Source of the DNA: Pseudomonadota bacterium | GTDB lineage: Bacteria; Pseudomonadota; Alphaproteobacteria; Caulobacterales; Caulobacteraceae | Assembly (NCBI GenBank): GCA_023456105.1 | Contig: JAEYAO010000076.1 | Span: forward strand, 1 to 40,169 | Length of the DNA: 40,169 nt | Direction of reading: 5' to 3' | Shown: piece by piece, positions 7,825 through 15,288 of the stretch | Numbering within the stretch: position 1 is the stretch's first letter | Layout of the letters: every line of letters starts with the position of its first letter | Program-made: the position numbers and the translations under genes | The notes under the pieces: generated by a model | What the model was told of the DNA's origin: nothing | Databases searched by the model: none | The model's input: only the letters and a program-made list of their open reading frames with translations

Positions 7825-8346
7825 TCAGCCCATCGCCTGACCGACGCCCGAGCCGCCGCCCGGCGCGCGGGCGATGTCGAGCAGCTTGAGGCGGAACACC
7901 AGAACGGCGTTGGGCGGGATCTTGCCGCCGCCGCCCGCCTCGCCGTAGCCCAGCTCGGGCGGGAGGTAGAGCAGCCATTCGTCGCCGACCCGCATCTTCT
8001 GCAAGGCTTCGGTCCAGCCGGGCACCACCGTCTCGGGCGTGAACACCGCAGGCGTGCCGCGCGCGAACGACGAGTCGAACACTGAGCCGTCCGTCAGCGT
8101 GCCCTCATAGTCGACCTTGACCAGGTCGTTGCGATCCGGGCTCTCGCCGCCGGGCGGGCCGGACTGGATCACCTTGTACTGCAGGCCCGAGGGCAGGGTC
8201 TGGACGCCCTCGGCCTTGGCGTTCTCAGCCATAAAGGCGGCGGCCTCGGCCTTGCCGGCGTTGGGGTCGGACGGGGCGGCGGCGGGGCCGCAGGCGGCCA
8301 GCAGGAGACAGGCGGCCAGAACGCCCTTAACCCATGCGGAGTTCAT
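7825..8346 (-). CDS. FKBP-type peptidyl-prolyl isomerase, lipoprotein
   Basis: This 173-aa exported protein has a lipoprotein signal ending LLAACG, so it is probably acylated on Cys and membrane-anchored facing the periplasm. The mature part carries a short FkpA/Mip-like helical lead (AFMAENAKAEGVQTLPSGLQYKVIQSG) and a complete FKBP domain (VKVDYEGTLTDGSVFDSS, VVPGWTEALQKMRVGDEWLLYLPPELGYG, IPPNAVLVFRLKLLDI). It catalyses prolyl cis-trans isomerisation during envelope protein folding. ATG 8346 has GAAGGAT 8 nt upstream. Its 5' end overlaps the 3' end of ilvA by 20 nt, which suggests co-transcription. Confidence 0.92.
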   Translation of the reverse strand: MNSAWVKGVLAACLLLAACGPAAAPSDPNAGKAEAAAFMAENAKAEGVQTLPSGLQYKVIQSGPPGGESPDRNDLVKVDYEGTLTDGSVFDSSFARGTPAVFTPETVVPGWTEALQKMRVGDEWLLYLPPELGYGEAGGGGKIPPNAVLVFRLKLLDIARAPGGGSGVGQAMG

Positions 8347-9529
8347 ATCCACGATCCTTCAGCGCCGCCCCGATCTCGTCGGCGTGGGCGCTATCGCGCG
8401 TTTCGACCATGATGTCGAACTCGGCGCCCTTGGCCGGCACGTCCAGCGCCAGGCGATTGTGAACCACGTCGATGATGTTGCCGCCCAGGCCCCCGATCAC
8501 CGCCGCCATGGCCGACAGCATGCCCGGCCGGTCGTCGCCCAGGATGCGATAGACGATCATGCGCCGCTCGCGCACCATTTCGCGGTTCAGCACCACCGCC
8601 AGCATGCGCGCGTCGATGTTGCCGCCGGTCAGGACCAGGCCGACTTTCATGCCCTTGAAGCGGGCCGGGTTGGCGAGCATGGCGGCCAGGCCGCCCGCGC
8701 CCGCGCCCTCCACCACCGTCTTTTCGTGGGTGACCAAAAGGGAGACGCCGCGCTCGAAATCGGCCTCCTCACAGACGAAGACGTCGTCGATCAGGCTGTC
8801 GGAGAGGCCGAACGGGATTTCGCCCACCGCCTTGATGGCGATGCCCTCGGCGATGGTCTGGCCGGTGCATTTCGGCGGCTGGCCCGCTCTGCGCGCGGTG
8901 AAGGAGGGATAGCGCGCGGCCTCGACGCCGAAGACCTTGATGTCCGGCTTAATGGCCTTGGCGGCGATGGCGCTGCCGGCGATCAGGCCGCCGCCGCCGA
9001 TCGGGATCAGCAGCGCGTCGAGGTCCGGCGCGTCCTCCATGAACTCCAGCCCGCACACACCCTGGCCGGCCACGATGCCCTCGTCATCGAACGCCGAGAC
9101 GAAGACGAAGCCTTTTTCAGCCTCCAGCCGCTTGGCTTCCTCGGTCGCGCCCGAGAAGTCCAGACCGTGGATCACCACGGTCGCGCCGTGCGAGCGGGTG
9201 CCGTTGATCTTGGCGAAGGGGGTGCCCTCGGGCATGACGATGGTCACCGGCACGCCGAGGCGCCCGCCGTGATAGGCCAGGGCCTGGGCGTGGTTGCCGG
9301 CGCTGGCCGCCACCACCCCGCGTCGCCGCTCGTCCTCGTTCAGCAGCAGCAGGCGGTTCAGGGCGCCGCGCTCCTTGAACGAGCCGGTGAAGTGCAGATT
9401 GTCGAACTTCAGCCAGACCTCGGCGCCGGTCAGTTGCGACAGGCGGCGCGAACGGCGCACCGGCGTGCGGTCCACCTGGCCGCGGATACGGCTCTGAGCG
9501 GCCTGGATGTCGGCGAAGGTGACGGTCAT
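8327..9529 (-). CDS. ilvA: Threonine ammonia-lyase with ACT domain
   Basis: This PLP enzyme deaminates L-threonine to 2-oxobutanoate, the first step toward isoleucine. The 400-aa protein has the PLP lysine in GSFKERGALN (Lys52), the ASAGNHAQALA segment, the phosphate-binding GGGGLIAG loop, and a single C-terminal ACT-like domain (about residues 325-400, beginning YRILGDDRPGMLSAMAAVIGGLGG). That one-ACT architecture is shared by catabolic and anabolic forms, so allosteric control cannot be predicted. The start has GGGGAG upstream. It is transcribed with the FKBP gene and divergent from a lipoprotein gene. Confidence 0.92.
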   Translation of the reverse strand: MTVTFADIQAAQSRIRGQVDRTPVRRSRRLSQLTGAEVWLKFDNLHFTGSFKERGALNRLLLLNEDERRRGVVAASAGNHAQALAYHGGRLGVPVTIVMPEGTPFAKINGTRSHGATVVIHGLDFSGATEEAKRLEAEKGFVFVSAFDDEGIVAGQGVCGLEFMEDAPDLDALLIPIGGGGLIAGSAIAAKAIKPDIKVFGVEAARYPSFTARRAGQPPKCTGQTIAEGIAIKAVGEIPFGLSDSLIDDVFVCEEADFERGVSLLVTHEKTVVEGAGAGGLAAMLANPARFKGMKVGLVLTGGNIDARMLAVVLNREMVRERRMIVYRILGDDRPGMLSAMAAVIGGLGGNIIDVVHNRLALDVPAKGAEFDIMVETRDSAHADEIGAALKDRGYELRMG

Positions 9530-9698
9530 GGGCTCCCCGGCGGATCTATTGTCGGCATCGCTCGACGCGGCGATTTGTGCGCTGCTCTTTCGACCTTTGT
9601 CGGGCCGGGGTCCAGAGGCGGCGCCCGGTGGTGGTCGCGCGCCCGCGATCATGCGAGACTGCCAGCACAACGAAAAGTCGGCTGGAAGGAAACCCGTG

Positions 9699-10214
9699 AT
9701 GGCGCCCCGTTTGATCCGTTCCTTTGCGCTCGTCGGCCTGTCGGCGGCGGCGCTGGCCGCGTGTGCGCCCACGACCGGCTATGCGCCCCCGCGCACGCTC
9801 GCCCCGGCGGTGTTCCAGCCCCAAGACTTCACCTGGTCGGCGGCGGCCGGGCAGGGGGCGATCAACGGCCGGGTGGACTATCGCGACGCCGGCCAGGTCT
9901 TCGCCTGCGTCGGCTCGGTCGGACTGACGCCGGACACCCCCTATACGCGCCAGCGGTTCCGCACCCTGTACGGCTCGACCGAACGCGCCGCCGTGCCCGC
10001 CGCCGTGGTGCGCGCCCGCGACGTGCCCGATCCCAACGCCGACTACCGCGCCTTTGTGCGCTCCACCCGGTGCGAGAACGGCCGCTTCAGCTTCACCGGC
10101 CTCCCCAGCGGATCCTGGTTCGTGATCGCCCCGGTGCGGGCGGAGGGCGGCGAGCCCGTGGTTCTGATGCACCGCCTGGACGTGCGGAACGGCGCGCTCG
10201 ACGTAGTGCTCTAG
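9699..10214 (+). CDS. Putative lipoprotein of unknown function
   Basis: This 171-aa protein has a clear lipoprotein signal peptide (basic MAPRLIRS, hydrophobic stretch, lipobox LAAC at residues ~18-21) and a periplasmic domain rich in beta-type segments: GAINGRVDYRDAGQVFACVGSVGLTPDTPYT, then RCENGRFSFTGLPSGSWFVIAPV. The latter resembles carboxypeptidase-regulatory-like or Cna-B-type beta sandwiches (FTGLPxGxWFV), so a surface or envelope role is plausible. GGAAGGA precedes the ATG. I do not recognise a named family. Confidence 0.8.
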   Translation: MAPRLIRSFALVGLSAAALAACAPTTGYAPPRTLAPAVFQPQDFTWSAAAGQGAINGRVDYRDAGQVFACVGSVGLTPDTPYTRQRFRTLYGSTERAAVPAAVVRARDVPDPNADYRAFVRSTRCENGRFSFTGLPSGSWFVIAPVRAEGGEPVVLMHRLDVRNGALDVVL

Positions 10215-10311
10215 GTTGAACGAGGCCGGCTGACATAAACCGCCGGTCGCCATCCTTTGGCCCCGAGCCCTGTGACAGATCGTCCGATCGGGGTCAGTCG
10301 GGGAGCGTCTC

Positions 10312-10506
10312 TTGTCCCAGCACAACATCATCGGGTCGGAGGCTTTCGACCGGACGCCGTTCGTGATCATCCGGCAGGTCCGCGCCGGCGGCATGCGGCG
10401 ACGGCGCACCCGCACGGCCCTGGCCTTTGTCGCCGGCGCGGCGGCCACGGCCGCGGTCGGGCTGATCGCCGCCGCCGCCGTGCTGGGCCCCGCCCTGACC
10501 GCCTGA
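10312..10506 (+). CDS. Small single-span membrane protein (hypothetical)
   Basis: A 64-codon frame starts with TTG 10312, preceded at the right distance by GGGGAG. The product has a basic middle (MRRRRTRTA) followed by one strongly hydrophobic Ala/Val-rich span to the C-terminus, so it would be an N-in membrane protein. Its stop codon lies in the left arm of a perfect palindrome whose right arm holds the stop of the convergent GNAT gene, which supports it being expressed. No family is recognised and the unusual start lowers confidence. Confidence 0.45.
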   Translation: MSQHNIIGSEAFDRTPFVIIRQVRAGGMRRRRTRTALAFVAGAAATAAVGLIAAAAVLGPALTA

Positions 10507-10528
10507 TCCGCCGGGCGGTCGGATCAGG
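10502..10528. terminator. Bidirectional hairpin terminator containing both stop codons
   Basis: CCTGATCCG (10502-10510) and CGGATCAGG (10520-10528) form a perfect 9-bp stem around a 9-nt GC-rich loop. Each arm contains the TGA stop of one of the two convergent genes. There is no long T-run on either side. Confidence 0.6.
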
Positions 10529-11057
10529 CCAGCCAGACCATCATGCGGGTGTCGGCGTTCTCGCCCCGCGCGCGGCTGAAGGCGGTCCGCGTCTCGCCGG
10601 TGTAGAGAAATCCCGCCTTCTCCAGCACGCGCCCCGAGGCCGGATTGTCCGAGAAATGGCCGGCGACCAGGGCGCGCCGCTTCCACCGCTTGCCGGCCCA
10701 CGTCAGGGCGCCCTCCAGCGCCTCGGTGGCGAAGCCGCGGCCCCAGAACTCGCGCCCGATCCAGTAGCCGGTCTCCGGCACACGGTCGTCCCCCTCGAAG
10801 ACGCCGATCACGCCGACCGGGCCATGGTCCTCATGCTCGATGACGAAGGTGTTGGCGCGGCGGGGGTCCTGCGCCGCGACCTGCAGCACGAAGTCCTCGG
10901 CGTCCTTTACCCGAAACGGGTGCGGCATCCGCTTGGTCATGCGGGCGATGTCGATGTCGTTGGCCAGGGCGGCGATGCGGCCGGCGTCCTGCGGGGCGGG
11001 CGCGCGCAGCGTCAGACGCCGCGTCTCCACCACGGGAGAGGTCTCGATGACGCACAT
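10524..11057 (-). CDS. GNAT-family N-acetyltransferase (RimJ/RimL-like)
   Basis: This 177-aa enzyme has the typical RimJ/RimL layout: ETRRLTLRAPAPQDAGRIAALAND at the N-terminus, GVIGVFEGDDRVPETGYWIGREFWGRGFATEAL containing the acetyl-CoA binding R/QxxGxA-like motif, and HFSDNPASGRVLEKAGFLYTGE near the end. Such enzymes acetylate protein N-termini or small amines; the substrate here is unknown. The start at 11057 gives MCVIETSPVVETRRL. It is downstream of and co-directional with rpmA, but a hairpin lies between them. Confidence 0.9.
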   Translation of the reverse strand: MCVIETSPVVETRRLTLRAPAPQDAGRIAALANDIDIARMTKRMPHPFRVKDAEDFVLQVAAQDPRRANTFVIEHEDHGPVGVIGVFEGDDRVPETGYWIGREFWGRGFATEALEGALTWAGKRWKRRALVAGHFSDNPASGRVLEKAGFLYTGETRTAFSRARGENADTRMMVWLA

Positions 11058-11130
11058 GGGTGTTGCCTCGCTATCGTGTCCGCCTCCTTGTTCAGGGCTC
11101 GGGCGGACTTCGAGGCGGGGAAACGCGAAC

Positions 11131-11156
11131 GGGGAGCCTGGTGATCCAGACTCCCC
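11131..11156. terminator. Hairpin downstream of rpmA
   Basis: GGGGAGCCTGG (11131-11141) pairs with CCAGACTCCCC (11146-11156) with one wobble position and a 4-nt loop. It lies 74 nt after the rpmA stop in the minus direction and would end the rplU-rpmA transcript before the GNAT gene. There is only a short T-rich tail (GCGTTT), so its strength is uncertain. Confidence 0.55.
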
Positions 11157-11229
11157 GCGGAATATTTCCCTTGGTCCGGATCGGCTGCTTCGACGAGGAG
11201 CAACGCGATCCGGGATCAATCGGCTGGCG

Positions 11230-11517
11230 TTACTCGGCGGCGATCGCCTGGGCGGCGTCGTCATTGGCCGCGAGAATCGACACGTAACAACGGCCGCCAC
11301 GTTTCGTGGTGAACTGCACCGCGCCCGGGGTCAGGGCGAACAAGGTGTGGTCGCGGCCCAGGCCGACGTTCACGCCCGGGTGGAAGGTGGTGCCGCGCTG
11401 ACGCACGAGGATGTTGCCGGCCAGCACGCGCTCGCCGCCGAACTTCTTCACGCCGAGGCGCTTCGACTCGGAGTCGCGACCGTTACGCGACGAACCACCG
11501 GATTTCTTGTGAGCCAT
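11230..11517 (-). CDS. rpmA: 50S ribosomal protein L27
   Basis: L27 sits at the peptidyl-transferase centre of the large subunit; its N-terminal tail reaches toward the tRNA CCA ends. The 95-aa sequence opens MAHKKSGGSSRNGRDSESKRLGVK and contains GNILVRQRGTTFHPGVNVGLGRDHTLFAL, both diagnostic. There is no Firmicutes-type cleavable N-terminal extension. The gene follows rplU after 96 nt, the usual rplU-rpmA order. Confidence 0.98.
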   Translation of the reverse strand: MAHKKSGGSSRNGRDSESKRLGVKKFGGERVLAGNILVRQRGTTFHPGVNVGLGRDHTLFALTPGAVQFTTKRGGRCYVSILAANDDAAQAIAAE

Positions 11518-11613
11518 CTTGCTGCTCCGTTCCCTGGCGGCGCTTCAGCGGGGAAGCGCGACGCCGATCAATCTAACACACCAGACGCCGGTCCGGCGCC
11601 CATCGAACTGTTC

Positions 11614-12180
11614 TTAGGCTTCGTCGCCCGAGGTCTCGGCCGTCTTTGCGGCGGCCTTCTTGCGGGCCGGGGCCTTCTTGGCCGGAGCGGAGCTTTCGAC
11701 CACCGAGGCGTCGACATGGGCGCCGTCGACGTCGGTCACGACCGTCTCGGTCGAACCCAGGTCGGAGGACGCGGCGACGTCGTTGCGCGTGGCCAGTCCA
11801 CGAGCGCGGGCGTTGATCTCGGCCTTGGTGGTCAGATCGACCTGACCATCCCACTTGGCGCTTTCGCCGGCGCCGTCGATGCCTGTGATGCGGAGCACCG
11901 ACTCCAGCTGGCGGTGGCCGTTGGTGCGGCGATAGCCCTGACGGCGGATCTTCTTGAAGACCTTGATCTTCTCACCCTTGCGGGTCTCGATCAGGGTGGC
12001 CGCGACGGTGGCGCCCTCGATCAGCGGCGCGCCCAGAGTCACGCCGTTGTCGCCGCCCAGCATCAGAACGCTGCCCAGCGTCAGTTCGGCGCCGGCGTCG
12101 CCCTCGAGCTTCTCCACGACGATGGTGTCGCCCGGTTGGACCCGGTACTGCTTGCCGCCGGTCTTGATCACCGCGTACAT
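11614..12180 (-). CDS. rplU: 50S ribosomal protein L21 with a long C-terminal tail
   Basis: Residues 1-103 are a standard L21: MYAVIKTGGKQYRVQPGDTI at the start, then FKKIRRQGYRRTNGHRQ and a closing LRITGI. The protein is 188 aa, about 85 longer than the usual L21. The extension has a helix-hairpin-like segment (KAEINARARGLAT) and ends in an Ala/Lys-rich, probably disordered tail (APAKKAPARKKAAAKTAE). Extended L21 proteins occur in alphaproteobacteria; the tail's function is unknown. A hairpin followed by a T-run lies in the leader just upstream. Confidence 0.97.
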   Translation of the reverse strand: MYAVIKTGGKQYRVQPGDTIVVEKLEGDAGAELTLGSVLMLGGDNGVTLGAPLIEGATVAATLIETRKGEKIKVFKKIRRQGYRRTNGHRQLESVLRITGIDGAGESAKWDGQVDLTTKAEINARARGLATRNDVAASSDLGSTETVVTDVDGAHVDASVVESSAPAKKAPARKKAAAKTAETSGDEA

Positions 12181-12201
12181 GTTAAGCCTCAGCGCAAACG
12201 C

Positions 12202-12237
12202 AAAAAAGAATGCGCCCGCCGGTGGGACCCGCGGGCG
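12202..12237 (-). promoter_or_regulatory. Attenuator-like hairpin in the rplU leader
   Basis: In the minus (rplU) direction, CGCCCGC (12237-12231) can pair with GCGGGCG (12219-12213), followed after 3-5 nt by six Ts (12207-12202) and then the rplU start 22 nt later. This has the form of an intrinsic terminator. The neighbouring gene on this side is transcribed the other way, so the only minus-strand transcript it could end is that of rplU itself. It is therefore a candidate leader attenuator. Confidence 0.5.
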
Positions 12238-12323
12238 AAGAGGCGGCGACATATACGGATCACAGGGACCGAGTCAACGCGAAAGGCGCCGCCGCCATCA
12301 GCGGTCGGCGGATTAAACAGGGC

Positions 12324-12358
12324 TCGACCGTTACAAAGTAACACGCTATAGGGCGCCC
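12324..12358 (+). promoter_or_regulatory. Promoter with palindromic operator for the metal-homeostasis operon
   Basis: TCGACC (12324-12329) and TATAGG (12347-12352) are spaced by 17 nt. A perfect palindrome GTTAC-AAA-GTAAC (12330-12342) fills most of the spacer. Only 6 nt separate the -10 box from the ATG and there is no Shine-Dalgarno, so the mRNA would be leaderless. The palindrome resembles the GTTA...TAAC core of Zur boxes. Regulation by zinc is an inference from this and from the genes downstream. Confidence 0.5.
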
Positions 12359-13018
12359 ATGTCGCCGGCCGATCTTCAACAACCCGTCCTTCTGTCCCTG
12401 TTGGGGGGTGGCTTCGCGGCCGCCTTTCTGCACGCGGCCCTGCCCACCCATTGGCTGCCGTTCGTGCTGGTCGGGCGGGCGCAGGGCTGGCGGACCAGCC
12501 GCACGCTGGGCACCGTGGTGCTGGCGGGCCTGGCGCACATCGGATCGACCGCCGTGATCGGGTCGCTGATCGTCGCGGCGGGTCTTGCGCTGGACCAGTG
12601 GGTCGAGGGTCTGTTGCCGCACCTATCGGCGGTGCTGCTGTTTCTGTTCGGCGCCTTTTACCTGTCGCGCGCCATGCTGAAGCGAACTGCGACCGCCAGC
12701 GGTCCAGCGCTGGACGCGCCCGAGCCGAGAGTTGCGGACCGAACCGCCCTGCTGGGGCTGATCGCCCTGATGGCGCTGTCGCCGGGCGAGGTGCTGCTGC
12801 CCATCTATCTGTCGTCGGCGACCGAGGGGCTGGGCGTGCTGGCGGCGTTGACGGCGGTGTTCGCGCTGGGCACAGTGCTGGGCATGGTGGTGTTCACCGC
12901 GCTGGCGGGGGCCGGGGCCTCGATCCTGCGGCTGGAGCGGTGGGCGCGCTATGAAGGGGCGGTGCTGGGACTGGCCCTGATCGGCCTTGGGCTTCTCGTC
13001 GCGCTTCACCAGCACTAG
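12359..13018 (+). CDS. Polytopic membrane protein, possible metal transporter
   Basis: This 219-aa protein has about six membrane spans in two halves joined by a hydrophilic loop (SGPALDAPEPRVADR). The first span contains HAALPTHWLPF, with two histidines and prolines reminiscent of the HAxxPDH motif of NicO/RcnA nickel-cobalt exporters. The second half has ALSPGEVLLPIYLSS. I cannot assign it firmly; NicO/RcnA-like, HupE-like or an unrelated family are all possible. It is the first gene of a tight co-directional run with a CDF exporter (9-nt gap) and a CobW GTPase, which favours a role in metal handling. Confidence 0.8.
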   Translation: MSPADLQQPVLLSLLGGGFAAAFLHAALPTHWLPFVLVGRAQGWRTSRTLGTVVLAGLAHIGSTAVIGSLIVAAGLALDQWVEGLLPHLSAVLLFLFGAFYLSRAMLKRTATASGPALDAPEPRVADRTALLGLIALMALSPGEVLLPIYLSSATEGLGVLAALTAVFALGTVLGMVVFTALAGAGASILRLERWARYEGAVLGLALIGLGLLVALHQH

Positions 13019-13027
13019 GCTTTGGGC

Positions 13028-13990
13028 ATGGCTCACGACCACGTTCATGCGCACGACCATCACCACCATCATGATGGGCACGGCCATCATCACCATGGCC
13101 ACCACGGCCACGCGCACGGGCCGGTGGATACCGGCGACTGGCGCTATGGCGTCGGGCTGATCGTCAATCTCGCCTTTGTCGCCTGTGAGTTCGGGGCGGG
13201 GATCGTCAGCGGCTCGACCGCCCTGATGGCCGATGCGGGTCACAATCTGTCGGACGTGCTGGGCCTGGCCATGGCGGGCGGCGCGGCCTGGCTGGCGCGC
13301 AAGGGCGCTCACGGCGCGGCGGGCGGGCGGCGGACCTATGGCTTCGGCAAGGCCACGGTGCTGGCGGCGCTGGGCAATGCGCTTTTGCTGATCTTCGCCT
13401 GCGGCGCCATCGCCTTCGAGGCGGTCCGGCGTCTGGCCGAGCCCGCGCCCGTGGCGTCCGGCCTGATCATGGGGGTGGCGGCGGTCGGCTTCGTCATCAA
13501 CCTGGGCACGGCGCTGTTGTTCATGAAGGATCGGCACGACCTGAATGCGCGCGGCGCCTATTTGCACATGATGGCGGACGCCGCTGTGTCGGTAGGCGTG
13601 GTGATCGCGGGCGGGGTGATCCTGCTGACCGGCTGGTCGATCGTCGATCCGCTGGTGTCCGCCGTCATCGTGGCCGTGATCCTGATCGGCACCTGGGGCC
13701 TGCTGAAGGACTCGGTGAACCTCGCGATGGACGGCGCTCCGGGCGGCGTGGCGGTGCACGAGATCGAGGGCGCGCTACTGGCGCTGCCGGGCGTCTCCGC
13801 GTTGCATGATCTTCATGTCTGGGGGCTGTCGACAACCGAGACGGCCCTGACGGCGCACGTGGTTCATGACCGTGCGGACGCCGACGGCCTGCTCGCTGAG
13901 GCGCAAAGGCTGGTGCGGGACCGCTTCGGCATCCGTCACACGACACTTCAGCTCGAGGCCTCGCCGCTGGCGGACTGTCCCGGCTGCTGA
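13028..13990 (+). CDS. Zinc-type cation efflux protein, CzcD-like, with His-rich N-terminus
   Basis: This 320-aa CDF transporter starts with a cytoplasmic stretch (residues 2-30) that is mostly His, Asp and Gly, a probable metal-capture tail. The transport site uses H72/D76 (ADAGHNLSD) and H180/D184 (HMMAD), the His-Asp/His-Asp set typical of zinc-selective CzcD/ZnT proteins. The C-terminal domain has VSALHDLHVWGLSTTETALTAHVV and ends with cysteines (DCPGC). It probably exports excess zinc or cobalt. ATG 13028 is 9 nt after the upstream gene's stop. Confidence 0.94.
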   Translation: MAHDHVHAHDHHHHHDGHGHHHHGHHGHAHGPVDTGDWRYGVGLIVNLAFVACEFGAGIVSGSTALMADAGHNLSDVLGLAMAGGAAWLARKGAHGAAGGRRTYGFGKATVLAALGNALLLIFACGAIAFEAVRRLAEPAPVASGLIMGVAAVGFVINLGTALLFMKDRHDLNARGAYLHMMADAAVSVGVVIAGGVILLTGWSIVDPLVSAVIVAVILIGTWGLLKDSVNLAMDGAPGGVAVHEIEGALLALPGVSALHDLHVWGLSTTETALTAHVVHDRADADGLLAEAQRLVRDRFGIRHTTLQLEASPLADCPGC

Positions 13991-14033
13991 CCGCCCCTTT
14001 TCAAGCCGGGCCGGAGCCGCCATCTAGCGGCGC

Positions 14034-15131
14034 ATGACCGATACGACCTCCAGCACACCCGCCAAGATCCCCGTCACCGTCCTGACCGGCTATCTCGGCG
14101 CGGGCAAGACGACGCTGCTGAACCGCATCCTGACCGAGGATCACGGCAAGCGCTACGCCGTGATCGTCAACGAGTTCGGCGAAATCGGCATAGACAACGA
14201 CCTGGTGGTCGGCGCCGACGAGGACGTGTTCGAGATGAACAACGGCTGCGTCTGCTGCACGGTGCGCGGCGACCTGATCCGCGTGGTCTCCGGCCTGATG
14301 AAGCGCCAGCGGCCGGGCAAGCCGGCGTTCGACGCCATCATCGTCGAAACCACAGGCCTGGCCGATCCCGGCCCGGTGGCCCAGACCTTTTTCGTCGACG
14401 AGGACGTCAAGGCCAAGACCCAGCTGGACAGCGTCACCGCCCTGGTCGACGCCAAGCACGTCATGGCGCGGCTGGACGACTCCAAGGAGGCCCGCGAGCA
14501 GGTGGCCTTCGCCGACCGCATCATCCTGAACAAGGTCGATCTGGTGGACGAGGCGGCGCTGGACGCGGTCGAGGCGCGACTGCGGGCGCTGAACCCGCTG
14601 GCGCCGATCACCCGGGCCGAGCGGTCGAACGTGCCGCTGGACAGCGTATTGGGCGTCCACGCCTTTGACCTGGACCGCATCCTGGAGGTGAAGCCGGACT
14701 TCGTGAACCCGCCGCACGGCGCGGAAGGCCACGTCCACGACGCGCACTGCGGCCATGATCATGATCACGGACACGATCATCACGATCATGACCACGCCCA
14801 CCATCACCACGGCGCGCGCGGCCATGCGCACCAGGACGACGTCAAGGGCGTGGCCCTGTCGCTGGATCGGCCGATCGATGGGGCGAAGTTCACCCAGTGG
14901 CTGGACATGCTGCTGGGCTCGCAAGGCCAGAACATCCTGCGCGCCAAGGGCATCATCGACGTCCAGGGCGAGGACCGCCGCCTGGTGTTCCAGGCCGTGC
15001 ACATGATCCTGGAAGGCGACCTGCAGCGCGCCTGGGGCGTCAACGAACGCCGCTGGAGCCGCGCCGTCTTCATCGGGCGGGATCTCGACGAAGCCGACCT
15101 GCGCCGCGGCTTCGAAGCCTGCGCGGCGTAA
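14034..15131 (+). CDS. CobW/COG0523 metal-chaperone GTPase with His-rich loop
   Basis: This 365-aa G3E-family GTPase is likely to deliver metal to a target protein. It has Walker A GYLGAGKTTLLN (residues 19-30), the metal-binding GCVCCT (Cys72, 74, 75), VETTGLADP, the guanine-specificity motif NKVD (166-169), and a His/Asp-rich stretch at about 228-266 between the GTPase and C-terminal CobW domains. ZigA-type members act in zinc allocation under limitation. It follows the CDF gene by 43 nt and has no clear Shine-Dalgarno, so it is probably in the same operon. Confidence 0.93.
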   Translation: MTDTTSSTPAKIPVTVLTGYLGAGKTTLLNRILTEDHGKRYAVIVNEFGEIGIDNDLVVGADEDVFEMNNGCVCCTVRGDLIRVVSGLMKRQRPGKPAFDAIIVETTGLADPGPVAQTFFVDEDVKAKTQLDSVTALVDAKHVMARLDDSKEAREQVAFADRIILNKVDLVDEAALDAVEARLRALNPLAPITRAERSNVPLDSVLGVHAFDLDRILEVKPDFVNPPHGAEGHVHDAHCGHDHDHGHDHHDHDHAHHHHGARGHAHQDDVKGVALSLDRPIDGAKFTQWLDMLLGSQGQNILRAKGIIDVQGEDRRLVFQAVHMILEGDLQRAWGVNERRWSRAVFIGRDLDEADLRRGFEACAA

Positions 15132-15288
15132 GATCTTCCCCCGCTTGTCGGGGGAAGTGTCAGGTCGTGGAGCGAAGCGACACGCCTGACGATGGGGGAA
15201 GTCTCCGGCTCAGGAAAGACTCCCCTCATCGACCCTGGATCGGCTTCGCCGATCGACGGGCCACTTCTCCCGCAAGCGGGAGAAGGTC
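15132..15288. repeat. Palindromic intergenic repeat cluster, family A, copy 2
   Basis: The gap between convergent cobW and recQ is filled with palindromes: CTTCCCCCG/CGGGGGAAG (15136-15156), which is the hairpin also found at 145-165 with the same flank GTGTCAG-TCGTGG; a repeated GGGGGAAG around 15193; GATCGGCTTCGCCGATC near 15239; and CTTCTCCCG/CGGGAGAAG at about 15266-15287. It reads as a composite repeat element that may terminate transcription from both sides. Confidence 0.72.

Noticed and set aside
13040..13120. CAT/CAC-rich stretch as a DNA tandem repeat
   Set aside because: It encodes the His-rich metal-binding tail of the CDF exporter; the same applies to 14717-14830 in the CobW gene.
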